NCBI RefSeq assembly: GCF_910594005.1
Contig: NC_057817.1
Location: 32,093,001-32,157,000, forward strand
Reading direction: 5' to 3'
Source: Cervus elaphus
Taxonomy: Eukaryota > Chordata > Mammalia > Artiodactyla > Cervidae
Length of the DNA: 64,000 nt
The notes beneath the pieces were generated by a model. That model had not been told where the DNA came from. It worked only from the letters and a program-made list of their open reading frames with translations, and did not search any database. Positions 21,781 to 33,304 of this stretch are shown in pieces. Positions within the stretch are counted from its first letter, which is position 1, and each line of letters opens with the position of its first letter. The translations under genes were made by a program, and so were the position numbers.

Positions 21781-23855
21781 TGCTTTAAAGGTGCATGTGA
21801 AAGGGCCCCTGGGGGATGAGGGGCGGGCAGTGGGCCTACAGCTACACAGCACAGTTTATACCTGATTCGATGTAGAAGAGAAGGGACGGGTTGGGCTGGG
21901 AGGCAGCTCCCTCCAGCTCCTTGATCTGTGGCAGCTGCCTTGCAGGAAGAATCTATCCTGAACCCACCCTGGCTGTCTCCGCCTGCCCCACCTCTGGGTA
22001 GCAGTGAGGCGGCAGCTCTGGGTCCACAGACAGAGGACCGGTTAAGGGGTAGGGGACAGGGAAGCCTGCAGACCCACTCACTTGGGCTTCCCTAAAGAGT
22101 CTCAGTCCCAACTGGGACTGGTAAGTCACGTCAGGTAAGTCTCATCACCTCCTGGGGCCTCTGTTTATCAGCTGAAGGCTCCTGAAATAGACACTGTTGG
22201 GTTCCTGCCTGCTCTAATGTACCTTGACTCCTTTAGCATCTACTGAGCCTAGAAGAGAAAATGGTGAGATGACAGGACGGGGCACGCTCACCCATGTGAG
22301 GTGCTGGGGCTGCCGGTGCCTGTCTTTACAGTTCTGACACAGCCAGGCTTCTTCAGGCGGCACAAGCAGCAGCCTCATTAGCTAGGATCTGGCCTCAAGT
22401 CCTCAGAGCCTGGAGAGCACAAGGAAAGCATGTCCATCCCTTCTGTCCTGGCTTCTTGGGCGACAGGCACTCGGTCCCACCGGCATTGCTGAAGCTGTGC
22501 CCCGGGACATCCTCACCCTGGCTTGGGGGTGTGCTGAGGGGGCTGGAGGAGGAGCGCTGGGCTGGGGGTTCCCCCATGGGGAGTCCCTCAAGTGGGACCA
22601 GAGGGAGAGAACCTCCTCTGTTACGGAAATGGCTTACTTAATGAGACTACTGGAGAGCCCCCCATCCCCACCCTTCCCACCCACTGCTCCCACAGCCCTC
22701 CCCGCAAGAAAGCACTGGAGGCTGGCCGATAGAAATGGCTGCTGTTACTTCTGCTAAAGTGACAGTGACAGAGATAAGGCAGCGCCGAGGGGTGGGGCAC
22801 GTCGGGCAGGAGAGCGGTGGGCCGTGCACAATGGCAGCCGAGGAAAAGATCGATGGAGCCCCTTCCCTCCCGAGCGCGGTGAGCCCTTGGGCCGGTGTAT
22901 AGGCAGTAAAGCAGATTTTGTCTTTCGGAAGGGAGATTTTGAAAGATAAAAAGCTCTCATGAAGGGCAGCTGGCAGGGGCGGTGCGGGGTGGGGGTGGGG
23001 GGACGGCGCGTCTGGGGGCTGCGGTGAGTCGGGTGCCAGGAGGAGTGCCAGGTGTGAGAGGTGTGAGAGGAAGTGTTGGGCTATAGAAGCCTCATTTGAG
23101 AGTTGCTTCTAGCCCAAGCTGTGCTGCCCCCTTCCCTAAAGCCCTTTGGGGGGCAGGAGCACCTCCCCCAAGACCTTGAGTCTGGCCTCATTTGGGGCAT
23201 CCTGCTCTGATGTACGTGGTGAAGGGGCGATGGCTCTAGCACGATCTTGGAACCAGCGCTGTGGAAACAGGGTGGGGAGAGGGACTCTGAGCCCCACCCC
23301 CAGGTCCCCAGGCCTTGAGAAGAGAGCCAATGTCACCCACCCCTGGGACCAGTGAGTTCAACTACCTGACACTTGGGGGACACAAGGATGAGGGTGCTGG
23401 GGTGGGGGGTTGAGAAGTCTCTACTAGAGATCCCTTGTTTGACCTGACCTCCCCAGGGTCCCACCGTGCCTGAGGGAGAGGGCCCGGGGCAGCAGAGACC
23501 ATACGGCCTGCCCCTGGGCCCCGGGCACCGCCAAGGCCCCACTGCCTTCACTCTTGCCCTGGCCTGCTTACAAGGACTGCCCACTGAGTGCTAAGAAAAT
23601 AGATCCACGTTTTAAAGGTCTAAAGCTGCCCTCCAGCCAGGCTGATGAGCAGCATGGCAGGACCCCTTCCCACAGCACCCAGGGCTCCCCCGAAGGGGAC
23701 AGGACAGCTTCACGGAGACCACCATCCGTTGTCCTGCTGTGTATTTTCCGCCTCAGTTCTGGGGTTCCCAGGGGGTGTACAAGTCCGCCTGATGTCTCGG
23801 AGGCTGAGTCCAGGTCCTGAGGACTGTCGGGGTGCAGAGCCCTCATCCTGTGGGG

Positions 23856-23992
23856 TCAGAAATCACTGAGGATGCTAATGTCAGCAAAGTCAGCCCGGTA
23901 GCGGTGGGCGTAGAGGCTAAGCAGGAAGGCCCACTTGAAGGAAATGAAGCTCCAGACACAAGAGAGGTAGTAGCTGTTGGGGTCTGTGAGGC
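23856..23992 (-). CDS. SLC48A1: SLC48A1 exon 3 (residues 102-146 and stop)
   Basis: Acceptor ccctgcag (reverse strand). Encodes LTDPNSYYLSCVWSFISFKW, then AFLLSLYAHRYRADFADI and SILSDF-stop. It carries the fourth membrane segment and the YAHRY motif. Confidence 0.97.
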
Positions 23993-26900
23993 CTGCAGGG
24001 CAGAAGAATCCAACTGTGACTCAAGAGCACTTTGCCCTTGACCCCTTGACCCTTGACCACGCCACAAGCCCCAGGCCATTCTTCCCTGGTCTCCAACAGA
24101 GGCTGAACTGATCCAGTGGAGAGATTAGGTGTAATAGAGGTTCCGGAGCATTCAGAGTTTGCCAGCAGGAAGCAGTGGGGATGAGGCTAGGTCAGGGCTG
24201 GCTAATCAGAGGTCTGTATCATCATCCACTCTGCTATTGTGACACTGACCTTAGACCTCTACCTTCCAATCTGCTTCAGCATCGGAGCGGGCAGAAAGGG
24301 CCTTTGGCTACTTGCAGACTGCAGCCACCAGGGGGCGCTCCCATTCCGGAGCTGGGCGGGAGGCTAAAAGGCGCTGCTAACCGCACACTCCTGGGAGCTG
24401 ACTGCAGCTCACAGTTCCCCCTTCTAACACAGGGGCGGGGGGTCCATTCTCCCCACATTAACAATGAGAAAACGCCAGCACAGGGAAGTTAAGTGATCTG
24501 CCCAGTCCTGTGGGCATCAACATTGGACGTAGCAAGGTAACCCTGGGATCTACTGAGCGCCCCACCCGGCGGCCCGCCCACACTCTCTCCGCCCGGGCGG
24601 CAGCCCTTACTCTGGTGTCCAGTGATGGCCAGCACCAGGAAGGTGCAGAACGTGGCGACGGAGACGGCCGAGAAGAGCACGCCCACGAAGAAGAAGCCGC
24701 GCAGCCCCTTGAGCCACGTCCTCCAGTAATCCTGCATGTACATCACGTGCGTCACCAGCACCCACAGCGCCAGCACACCTGCCGAGGAGAGAGCGAAAGG
24801 GACTCAGGCAGGGGCCCTTTCGTCCTCACCTGCCGACCCCCAGGCCAGACTGTTCTCACAAAAACACAGTAAGGTAGTATGGGCCTTTTCTCCGTCCCTG
24901 TTGAGTGGAGTTTGCTGGAGTCCACAGTGGCCTGTGATGTAAAGAGGACATGAATGCAAAAGCAGCTGAGAGATTTTGGCTGCCTTCCAGTAAGCCAGAC
25001 ATTAAAGAGATTTGCAAAAATATGAAACCATGTCGTTCTTCTCCTTAGTTTTTTGTTTTGGAAAACCTGAGTATTTCTTACCAAAAATATGTTACTTATC
25101 ACAATGTTATTTTTAGTATAATAGGTTAAAATGGTTAAGAATTTTTAATTCCTCAATATTAATTTCTAATACAGCACATCTTGATAGATATAACCCACAT
25201 CAACAACATTTCCTTGGGGTTTCCCCACATTTTAAGAGCATAAAGGGGTCCTGAAGTCAGAAAGTTTGAGGACCACTGCAGTCCAACCTGCCTTCCAAGG
25301 ACTGCCTACTACCCAACCTGGGGGCCACAGATGTGGGGGCATTGCTCCCACCCTGGTGCTGCTCCTGGGCTTCCCAGGCGGCTCAGCAGTAAAGAATCTG
25401 CCTGCGATGTAGGAGACACAGGTTTGATCCCTGGGTCGAGAAGATCCCCTGCCTGCGATGTAGGAGACACAGGTTCGATCCCTGGGTCGAGAAGATCCCC
25501 TGGAGAAGGGAATGGCAACCTACTTCAGTATCCTTGCCTGGAGAATCCCATGGACAGAGGAGCTTGGTGGGCTGAAGTCCATAAGGTCACAAAGAGTCAG
25601 ACATGACTGAGTGACTAGCACCTCTTCTGATGCTCCTGCTCCCCCACCTTCAGAGGCCGCCACCACCACATTGAAAGGCTAATGGTGTGGGCAGTGGGGC
25701 TCTTCCCCACTCCATGTATTGGTTTTATGGGATGGGGAGGCCCAGTGGTAAAACCCCCAGGACCACCCAATGCCCAAGTGGCCGCCTTCTTGCTCTTGGC
25801 CAGACTCCGTTTTATTTATTTATTTGGCTTGCCATGTGGCATTCAGGCTGTAGTTCCCTGACCAGGGATCAGTCCATGTCCCCAGCAGTGGAAGCAGAGT
25901 CTTGATCACTGGACTGCCAGGGAAGTCCCCTGCTAGACTCCACTTCCTAAGTTGTTTGCTGAAAGGGCAGGCCAGTTGCCCCCAGCTGGTCCTAGGTTTG
26001 CCCTCTGGGCCTGGCCGGGCTCTTCCCCTCCGATGCCAGCTGCCAGTCAGCCAATACAATGAGTGCCCTCTGTGCCAGGCGCTGCCTGCCACTGCAGCCC
26101 AAAGACAGAAGCAAATGTTAATTCCATTGGCAAGGGTCTGGGGCAGAGCTGCAGGGTCCCGACAAGGGAGGAATGAGGAATGAGGCAGAGTCAGCGGTGT
26201 GGAGGCTGCTGTATCCTGAGAGTCAGGAGGCCTTTCAGAAAGTGAGGCGCACACGACATGCAGAGGAGCACTGGGAGGCTGGGGAAAGCAGTGGTCAGCT
26301 CTGGCAGGGGAGAGAGGGAGGGGAAGCAGATACGGAGATCGGGGTGGGACAGTGCTTCGACTGAATCTACGATATCTAAGGAAGTTCACTAAATTGTCTA
26401 TCCCTTTTTACGTGCCTGAAATATTTCATAATTTTTTTTTTAAGTTGGGGGAAAATAAGAAGGTGGGGGTGGGGGGGAGTCACCACAGATCTCTATTCTG
26501 CTTACCACCTCAGAAGCTGTCACAATTCAGGCACCCTGGCAAGGGACAGAGAACCACAAGACTGCCAGCCAGGAAGCCTGGGCTTGGCACTGTGGGGCTC
26601 TCATGACTCTCAGAGCCTCCACGTCTGAAAGCAGGGACGCTCGAAGGTCCCACCAACCTGGGAACTGGGTGACCCAAGGCTCCCCGCGAGTGAGGACTCA
26701 GCTCCGCCAACACCTGCGGCTTCCTCTCCCATGATGTTCGACCCACGTTCTCCCAGCTCAGCCCCCGCTCAACCCCCACCTCCCTCAGGGGTTAGGGGCC
26801 TGGAATGCGGCCCTAGAGCCAGGTCAAGCCAGGACAAGCATGTCCTCATCCCTGCCTAGGCAGGAAGCGGGTCCAGGCCGGAGATGGACAAAATACCAAC

Positions 26901-29900
26901 CCCCCGGCTTCTGCGTATGTCTTCCACAATCTGAATGGATGCGGTGCTAGTCACCCTTCCCAGAAGTCTTTCCCAATCATCTCACGTGCATCCTAAGTGT
27001 TCACTGGGGGAGCTGTCTGGTCTCTTAAAGGGCCCTAGGAAGGAAGGGTATTGTCACCATGTACATCCAAGGGGCCGTCAGATGGGCACCTCTGTGGCAG
27101 CTCCACTTGCCCTCTGTCACCTCACTGTGCCAGGGAGGGGCTGAAATAGATGGCTCTCTGATGTTTCACACTCAAAGATTCTGGAAGCCAGCTTAAGGGA
27201 AAAATAAGGAGGTCAGAGCGATTCCCCTGTGACTCAGCAATTTCTGGGTTAGGAAACTGAAATAAGGGCCTATGAGATGCCTTCTCTTAGTCCACTAGCT
27301 GCGCTCCAGCAGTGCCTCCCAAACACCCATGTATCCACCCTCACATCCACCCATGTAGCAAAAAGGGCTGAGCAGGAGGAAGAGGAAGACGACCATTCGG
27401 GGTGTTCCAGATCCCAGCTCTCCGTTAATAAGCAGGCACAACCTGCCCCCGCTGCTCACTTCCCCTGCTCATAGGCCTGGCCTCCAGAGAAACACCAGCC
27501 ACATCTGGAAGCAGGCCCATCCCCACTCACCCTGGTTCCTGCCTCTGCCCTTCTACCTGTAGAAGAGGGACCGCCCCTAACTCCACCCAGGTGGTCAGTG
27601 AGCCAGCCAGAGCCCCCGGGGTCCCTCCCACGCCTCAGCCCTGCTCCCTTCCCTGGGACACTCTCGACTGCAGGAAGCCTGGTCTGCAAGGCTCTCTTGG
27701 GGCAAAGCGGATAGTTTCCCAGGCCCACCTAGCTGCGTGTCCATGCCAGACCTCACTCCTTGCTCCAGCCCACCTGCCTCAAGGAGCAGGGCCCTGCTTG
27801 GCCCGGGGCAACAAAGGCACACAGCTGGTCAGTGAAAGAACCCCCAGTGGCTGGGTTAGGGGTGAGGAGCTAGGAGGAGCCCAGGGGGGCCCACAGGGAA
27901 ATGCAGACAGTGAGCCACTGAACCCGGGGCCCACTCTGTTCCCACAGCCCTCCCCCCACCCCTGCTTGTCTCACAGCTCACGGGAAGAACCCAGAGCCCG
28001 ATAGACACCCCGCCAAGCTTTCCAATCTTACTCTCTATTTTGGTCTCCTAGACCTAGAGTCGGTCTTCTTCCCAAGGGTTCCCAAGCAAAACCATTTCTC
28101 CAGCCTCTCCTCCAAGCCACTTCTTCCCAGACACCCACCAGGATCGGGGAGAGTGGGTCTCCACCCAGGCACATTTTCCCAGGGGCTCCAGGAAAGCAAC
28201 AGCCCCCAGCGGCCCCGCCTGGCACACAGGGGAAGGAGTATGCTGGGGCTGCCCTCTGGTGACTCGGCAGTTTCTGAAAATGCCAAGTCAGAAGTGGGGT
28301 GCTCACAAATCTGCTGATGATTCACCCCCAAAAGAGGAAGAGGCTGACTGGCTGCAGACGCACTCAGCACCCACTCACGTGGCGCGGGCGTGTGGCCCTC
28401 ACCGCCCCTGCCCCACCTGCCACGCTGCTACCACGAGGGCCACAACCACGGCCGCCACTACCACCATCGCCGGGCATCTTTGGTGCTGCGACGGCTGTCA
28501 GGGAAGTGCCAGGACCCTGCCCCAGCGGTTGCTGCCCTCACACCTCTCCCCATGGGCAACTCCATAGCTGGCCTGTCTCAGAGCCTAAGGGATGTTTTCT
28601 GGGAGGGAGAGAAGGCAGGACTGGGTCAGAGGGAAACCCTGGGACTCCCCAAGGCTGCCCCCCAACAGGAAGCTGCAAGATGGGTGATTCAGGGAGAGGA
28701 CAGGCAGCTGTTACATTCTAGACCTGAATGGGGGCCTCACACAACACGTCTGTCAGCAGCATCTCCTCCCATTCCTTAACAGAAGAGGAAACCAAGCCCC
28801 AAGAGGCATCGATATGCCTACGGTCACTCGGCTCCGTGGGGCTCACTCCATCAGGTCAGACTCCACACACCCAGCTCGGCTTCCAGGGTGGCCCTTCCTC
28901 CTCACCCCCAACCAGCCCCCTCCGGTTAGGTCTCATCAGGGCAACCCCCGGGCCTCGCCTGAGGAGTCACACCGCCATCCAGAGGGGAAAGCAGCAGGGC
29001 TAACGGACATGGGAACACACTGCAAGGACAAGAGAAGCAGGAGGAACATGGCAGGCGGGGGGGGAGGGGCGTGCGGACGGGAAAGGAGCCAGGGGTCTGT
29101 AGATAACTGAGCAGAGGGGGGCAGGCTGGTTCCCCAGGAGGACAGGAACCCACAGGTGGGGAATCCAGGCAGGCATGAGGAGCAGCCCAGCCGGGCACCC
29201 GCTCACCCTTCCTTGGAGACCCCCAGTGCTGGGCTTGGCATTGCTCAGGCTGCGGTAACCTAGGCCCCTCTTACAAGGCAGAAACCCCACCTCCCTTCCT
29301 CCTCTATCGGGAGAGTAGTCAGTAAGCTTCAGGGCAATGAGCAAATCTAGTTATTTTTAGTTAGTCCATTTAGGGCTCTTTTGGCAGAGTTTAGTTACCA
29401 ATAAGCTCATCCTAATGTAGAAGCATTATCCTCACATGTACTTTTTTCCCAGAGTGCTTTCCCACAAATATTATTTCATGGAGCTGTGTAACCCTGGGTA
29501 AGCTATTTATTTACACTAAGCCTCAGTTTAAGCCTGACCTGTAAAACGGACACAGGAATAATGCCTAACTAACTAAGGATTCAGTGAGATGACAGAAGCA
29601 GTTTGCTTAACAGGGTGCCTGACACATAGAAAGCGTTTAAAAAAAAAAGTGAGCAAGTAGAAAAAAATATGTTTCGTCTTCTCACCAACTCTACAACACA
29701 GAGAGGTTAACATCATGCCCGAAGATGCAGAGCAAGCACGGAGCATTGGTAGGCACGGGACCTCCACCAGCGCGCGGGCGTTCTCAACACCAGTGCTAGC
29801 CTCCTCTGCCCTGCTGGAGGCACAGAAAGGGAGGCTGGCGGGGTTGAACCGATCTTGGCCCAGCAGCCACAGCAGAAGGGTGGTACAGAGACACCGACGT

Positions 29901-30623
29901 GGTGGAAAGAAAACGTCAGCTCCCCCCAGACCCCTAGCGCGGTCCTGAGTCCCCGCTGAGGACTCTGCCGGGGCTGGGCTCCACCCTGGAAGGAGGCAGC
30001 CGGGCTTCCCCGGGAAACCCAGCCCTCCTTTCCACTGACTCCTTCTCCGCGCTCACCCAGCCTCCAGGGAAGGGGCGCGGATCCCCCAGAACAAGTGCGT
30101 GTGTGTTTGGGTGTCTTCACGCCTGGCCGCCCATAGGAGGTGGTGAGGGCAGCGGGCGCGCAGGGGCGCTGTCACCGAGGCACAGGGTGGAGAGTGGACG
30201 GGCTCACCCGGGGGCCGCGGGGCTCGTGAAAACTGCAGAGGCGGGACATCGGGGCCCCGGGCCTGGGGCGGGCATCGGGGCCCCGAGGCCCCCGAGGGAT
30301 GCCCAGGAGCCCGGGCCCACGCGGGGCCTGCTCTACCCACGGACGTTCTTGGGTAAACACGCCACCCACTCCCCGGGGAAGCGCCGCCCGGGAGGAGCTT
30401 CCCGGAGCAGCCGCCGGCGCCTCCCCGCAGCCGGGAGCCCGAGCCGCGGGAGCCGGACCCCAGCGCCCCCCGCGCGCCCCGGGGTACCTGCGAGCCCCCC
30501 CATGGCCGCGGTGCCCGGCTGTCTGTAGACCACCGTCCAGACGAGGAAGATGGAGAAGCCGGCCACGGAGCTGAGACCCGAGTAGGCGGCGCGAAGGCCG
30601 AGCTGCAGGCGGGACGGGGCCAT
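23856..30623 (-). CDS. SLC48A1: SLC48A1 (HRG1), lysosomal/endosomal haem transporter
   Basis: SLC48A1 carries haem from the endolysosome or phagolysosome lumen to the cytosol, for example in macrophages recycling red cells. Three exons of 136, 168 and 137 nt sum to 441 nt, giving 146 residues, the usual length. Four hydrophobic segments can be read (about 13-33, 45-60, 73-97 and 108-128). His56 in the second segment is the conserved residue linked to haem transfer. The C-terminal YAHRY matches the aromatic-basic FARKY-type motif, and the tail ends ISILSDF. The start context has G at +4. Residue 99 is Gly where I recall Arg in human (ITRHQ). Human agreement is otherwise close to complete. Confidence 0.97.
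24611..24778 (-). CDS. SLC48A1: SLC48A1 exon 2 (residues 46-102)
   Basis: Acceptor cctcggcag and donor gtaagg on the reverse strand. Encodes VLALWVLVTHVMYMQDYWRT, then GLRGFFFVGVLFSAVSVATF and CTFLVLAITGHQ. It holds membrane segments two and three and His56. Confidence 0.97.
25368..25620 (+). repeat. Bov-tA SINE with internal 51-bp duplication
   Basis: The tRNA-like head starts gggcttcccaggcggctcag, and the A-unit ends catgactgagtgactagcac. The segment 25399-25449 is repeated at 25450-25500 with one mismatch, doubling the B-box region. Confidence 0.93.
25399..25500. repeat. 51-bp tandem duplication
   Basis: Two head-to-tail copies of 51 bp. They differ only in ggtttgatcc versus ggttcgatcc, so the second copy keeps the better B-box consensus. 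Confidence 0.92.
25810..25930 (-). repeat. CHR-type tRNA-Glu SINE
   Basis: Reverse orientation: ttttatttatttatttggct tail, 'gttccctgaccagggatc', and a ggactgccagggaagtcccc end. It lies in SLC48A1 intron 1. Confidence 0.9.
27230..27239 (+). promoter_or_regulatory. SLC48A1: Candidate ARE/MARE half site in SLC48A1 intron 1
   Basis: TGACTCAGCA is a perfect match to the NF-E2/NRF2/BACH1 element (TGACnnnGC core). It sits in the intron of a haem transporter, where haem-responsive BACH1/NRF2 control would make sense. A single 10-mer is weak evidence. Confidence 0.4.
29440..29645 (+). repeat. MIR SINE remnant
   Basis: Core phrases 'gagctgtgtaaccctgggta', 'aagcctcagtttaagcctga' and 'cctgtaaaacggac', followed by 'gggtgcctgacacatagaaa'. 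Confidence 0.65.
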
Positions 30624-30850
30624 GGGGCTGCGGGCTGCGGACGCCGGGCGCGGAGGGCGAGCGCGGCCGCTGGTCACAGGTGCAGGGCCCGGAGCCGGAG
30701 CGGGGAGCCGGGAGCCGAGCCGGAGCCGCCGGCCGCCCGCGCTCCGCCCCCGGCCCGCCCCCTGCGCCGCCGGCACAGCGCCCTCCCCGGCCGGAGGCCG
30801 CCCGCGCCCGGAACCACCGCGGCTAGCGCGGCCTGAGCTTGCCTGCAGTC
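30130..30850 (-). promoter_or_regulatory. SLC48A1: CpG-island promoter of SLC48A1
   Basis: Very GC-rich with frequent CpG, many GGGCGG/CCGCCC-like boxes and no TATA box. It encloses the first coding exon. The start site is probably upstream of the ATG (right of 30623); its exact position cannot be read. Confidence 0.8.
30488..30623 (-). CDS. SLC48A1: SLC48A1 exon 1 (residues 1-46)
   Basis: The ATG is the complement of 30621-30623. Encodes MAPSRLQLGLRAAYSGLSSV, then AGFSIFLVWTVVYRQPGTAA and MGGLA. The donor gtaccc follows the first base of a Gly codon. It holds the first membrane segment. Confidence 0.98.
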
Positions 30851-31524
30851 TACGGCCCGGATCTCTTGGGGATGCCGCCTAAAACGGCAGGTTCCGGGGC
30901 CCGTCGTCCGAGCTACCGTTTCAGGATATTTAGGCCTCGGCGGGGCCCGGAAACACTCAGCTCTACAAACCAGCCGCGGTGTTTGCTTTTAAAATTTATC
31001 ACGTTCCCGTTTAAAATTTAAGATGTAAATTTCTCTTTAAAAATCAATTATAAAAAATTAAGATATAGGAAATTACACAGCGAATATGATTGCTTTCGCG
31101 CCTATTCATCCATCAGGTTCCCTCCTCAGGCGTTAAGCAAGTCTCAGCAGATGCTTCTCTTGGAACCCTTCTCGTCTTCTGACCTCAGACTCCCTCCCTT
31201 CAAGGACAGCTCCTTTCTTTTATCTCCACAAGCGTACCTCTCCCACCCCAAATCTACCCGAACGCCACTTCCATCAGAGTCAGACAAAGCCAAGGAAGAG
31301 ACTGGAATCTGTAGCAGGTGTATCCTGAGCTTCCGCTGCGGGTCCAGCGCCATGCTGGGAGCCCGCAGAGAAGATAAAAATGTAGCACACGAGCCCTCGA
31401 ACACTTAAAATATAGTGGAGGAGTCTCATCGCATACTGGCACCAAGAAAGTATCCATTATACCTTGTATTTTTTATTTTATTTTTTATTTTATTTATTTT
31501 TTTCCCCAATATACCTTGTATTTA

Positions 31525-32030
31525 TTTCTTTTCCCTGCTGTAGCAAATTACCACAGATCTAGTGGCTTCAAACAACATACATTTACTATCTCGTAGTTCT
31601 GTAGGTCAGGTGTCCAAAAATGGAACTCAGAGGGCTAAAATCTAGGGGAGAGCAGGGCAGCCTTCCTTTTGGAGGCATGAGGGGAAAAGCTGTTTCCTTG
31701 CATTTTTAAGCTTCTAGAGCTGCCCACATCCCTTGACTCCTGAGTGTCTTCAAAGCCAACTCCTTCATCTTCAAAGCCAACAATCACACCACCCCGACCT
31801 CTGCTTCTGTCATTACATCATCATTTCTCTCTCACTAACTCTGCTGCCTCCTTCTTTTCCCTTATAAGGACCCTTGTGATTAAGAACCTGGATAATCCAA
31901 AGTAATTTCCCCATTAAAATCCTTAACTTAATCACACCAGCAAAATCCCTTTGGCATGTGAAGTAATAAATTCACAAATTCTGGGGATCAGGACACTGAC
32001 ATCTTGGTGGCCCATTATTCAGCTATCACA
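31525..32030 (-). repeat. Old interspersed repeat (MaLR-LTR-like or L1-like)
   Basis: Phrases 'ctgctgtagcaaattaccac', 'gtagttctgtaggtcaggtg', 'ttataaggacccttgtgatt' and 'ccattattcagct' belong to a very common ancient mammalian repeat in reverse orientation. I cannot settle its class by eye. Confidence 0.65.
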
Positions 32031-32258
32031 TCTCTCTGGAATGTCATCTCCATGAACAGCAACTGTGCCTCTTTTATTCACACCAACACATAAAACAGTT
32101 TCCGGCACATCAAATCCCCTTGGTAAACATTTGTTGAATGGATGAATGTGAGTGAATGAAGGTAAGAATTAAATAACAATAAAGGAGATCATATACAAGA
32201 AATCTAGTTAGGACATGATTAGTTGCCAAGTGAATGATGTAAACCACATTTGCCTCAC

Positions 32259-32541
32259 TTTTTTTTTTTTTTTTTTGGCTGCACTGGATCTTCATTGCTT
32301 TTGCACAGACTTTCTCTAGTTGCAGCAAGTGGGGGCTACTCTTCCTTGGGGTGCAGGGGCTTCTCACTGCGGTGGCTTCTCTTGTGGAGCACAAGAGAAG
32401 AAGGCTCTAGCGTGCCAGCTCAGTAGTTGTGGCCGGGGCTTAGTTGCTCTGAGGCATGTGCGGTCTTCCTGAGACCAGGGATCTAACCTGAGTCACCTGC
32501 ATTGACAGGCAGATTCTTATCCTCTAAGCTACAAGGGAAGT
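32259..32541 (-). repeat. CHR-type tRNA-Glu SINE
   Basis: Starts with a T-run followed by ggctgcactggatcttcatt and ends ctacaagggaag. Near-identical flanks (tttgcctcactt, tttgcttcactt) are the target-site duplication. Confidence 0.9.
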
Positions 32542-33099
32542 ATTTGCTTCACTTCTGAATAGTCTGGGGAGCTTCTTTTAAAAAAAAAAAAAAAGACCCC
32601 AGAATCCACCCCTGCCTTATTAAGTTTGAATCTTGGAAGTATATATATATTTTTAAATGAGAAGCGATTTTAATTTGGTGATCTCGGTATACAGCCCTCC
32701 TTTGGGAGCTACTGATGGAGGGAGTTACTGCTGGCTGTTCCAAGGAGGGAGCAGGCCCTGTGGTCCAGAGTGCACTGCCGTGGGATGACTTCAGAGCTGG
32801 CCTGCGGGGTTACACTCCACGCGGTGGGAGCAGCCTGGGTGACAGCCCAGAAGGAAGAAATAATGTGGCAGGTTTGGGAAACTGTAAGTAGTTTGTGGTC
32901 TGTGGGTGGTGTAAAGGGTTTTGAGGTTGGAATTATTCTGAATGAAAATGGCCTTGCTTGCTCTTCTTAGAAGGTTTCCCCCTCTCTGTGGAGCCAGGGG
33001 AGGGAAGTAACAGTTCTGTGTTTAAGACATGTGGCCAGGGTAATAGTGTGAGGGTGAACTTCCTTTGAAAAGACCAGAAAGCAGAGAGGCCATTCAAAT

Positions 33100-33235
33100 C
33101 CTTCATCTCCCTATGCTTTAGTTGTCCCCTCTGTAAAATGGAGACAGCTGTGTTGTTTGCTTCAAAGTATTTTGTGAGGAGTCAGTGCTTAGAAGTGTGA
33201 CTAGTATGCAGTAGGTGCTTCGTAAACGTTAGCGA
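33100..33235 (+). repeat. MIR SINE remnant
   Basis: 'tttagttgtcccctctgtaa', 'aatggagacagctg' and 'agtaggtgcttcgtaaacgt' follow the second half of MIR. Confidence 0.6.
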
Positions 33236-33304
33236 GTATGGTTAGTAGCAGTGGAAAGGCTGTGAGGGCAAGAGATGATGAGGGGAGAATGGAAGGTGGT
33301 TCGG

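Larger units (their letters stand above)
20634..21790 (+). other. HDAC7: HDAC7 3'UTR
   Basis: Runs from the stop codon to just past the AATAAA at 21766. It is GC-rich in its first kilobase, then holds a GT/GC microsatellite near 21608 and an A-rich stretch before the poly(A) signal. The end is inferred as the usual 10-30 nt after the signal. It overlaps the end of the SLC48A1 transcript on the other strand. Confidence 0.8.
21755..23855 (-). other. SLC48A1: SLC48A1 3'UTR
   Basis: Non-coding sequence between the TGA (complement of 23856-23858) and the minus-strand AATAAA. No SINE lies in it. A G-rich block on the + strand at 22976-23010 would be C-rich in this mRNA. The length of about 2.1 kb rests on the absence of an earlier signal. 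Confidence 0.7.
24779..30487 (-). other. SLC48A1: SLC48A1 intron 1
   Basis: A 5.7-kb intron. It holds two young SINEs in its 3' part (25368-25620, 25810-25930), a MIR remnant near 29460-29640, and otherwise single-copy, fairly GC-rich DNA. From about 25,930 to 30,488 there is no ruminant-specific SINE. Confidence 0.8.
21755..30700 (-). other. SLC48A1: SLC48A1 transcription unit (approximate span)
   Basis: Spans from the CpG-island start region to the minus-strand poly(A) signal. It has three coding exons (30623-30488, 24778-24611, 23992-23856), introns of about 5.7 kb and 0.6 kb, and a 3'UTR of about 2.1 kb. Both outer ends are inferred. It is convergent with HDAC7, and divergent from RAPGEF3, whose start is about 15 kb away. 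Confidence 0.8.

Noticed and set aside
28299..28779. His-rich open frames in SLC48A1 intron 1 (HEGHNHGRHYHHR-like)
   Set aside because: Suggestive of a metal-binding stretch, but it is on the opposite strand to the host gene, has no recognised family, start or splice context, and arises from a CCAC-rich segment.
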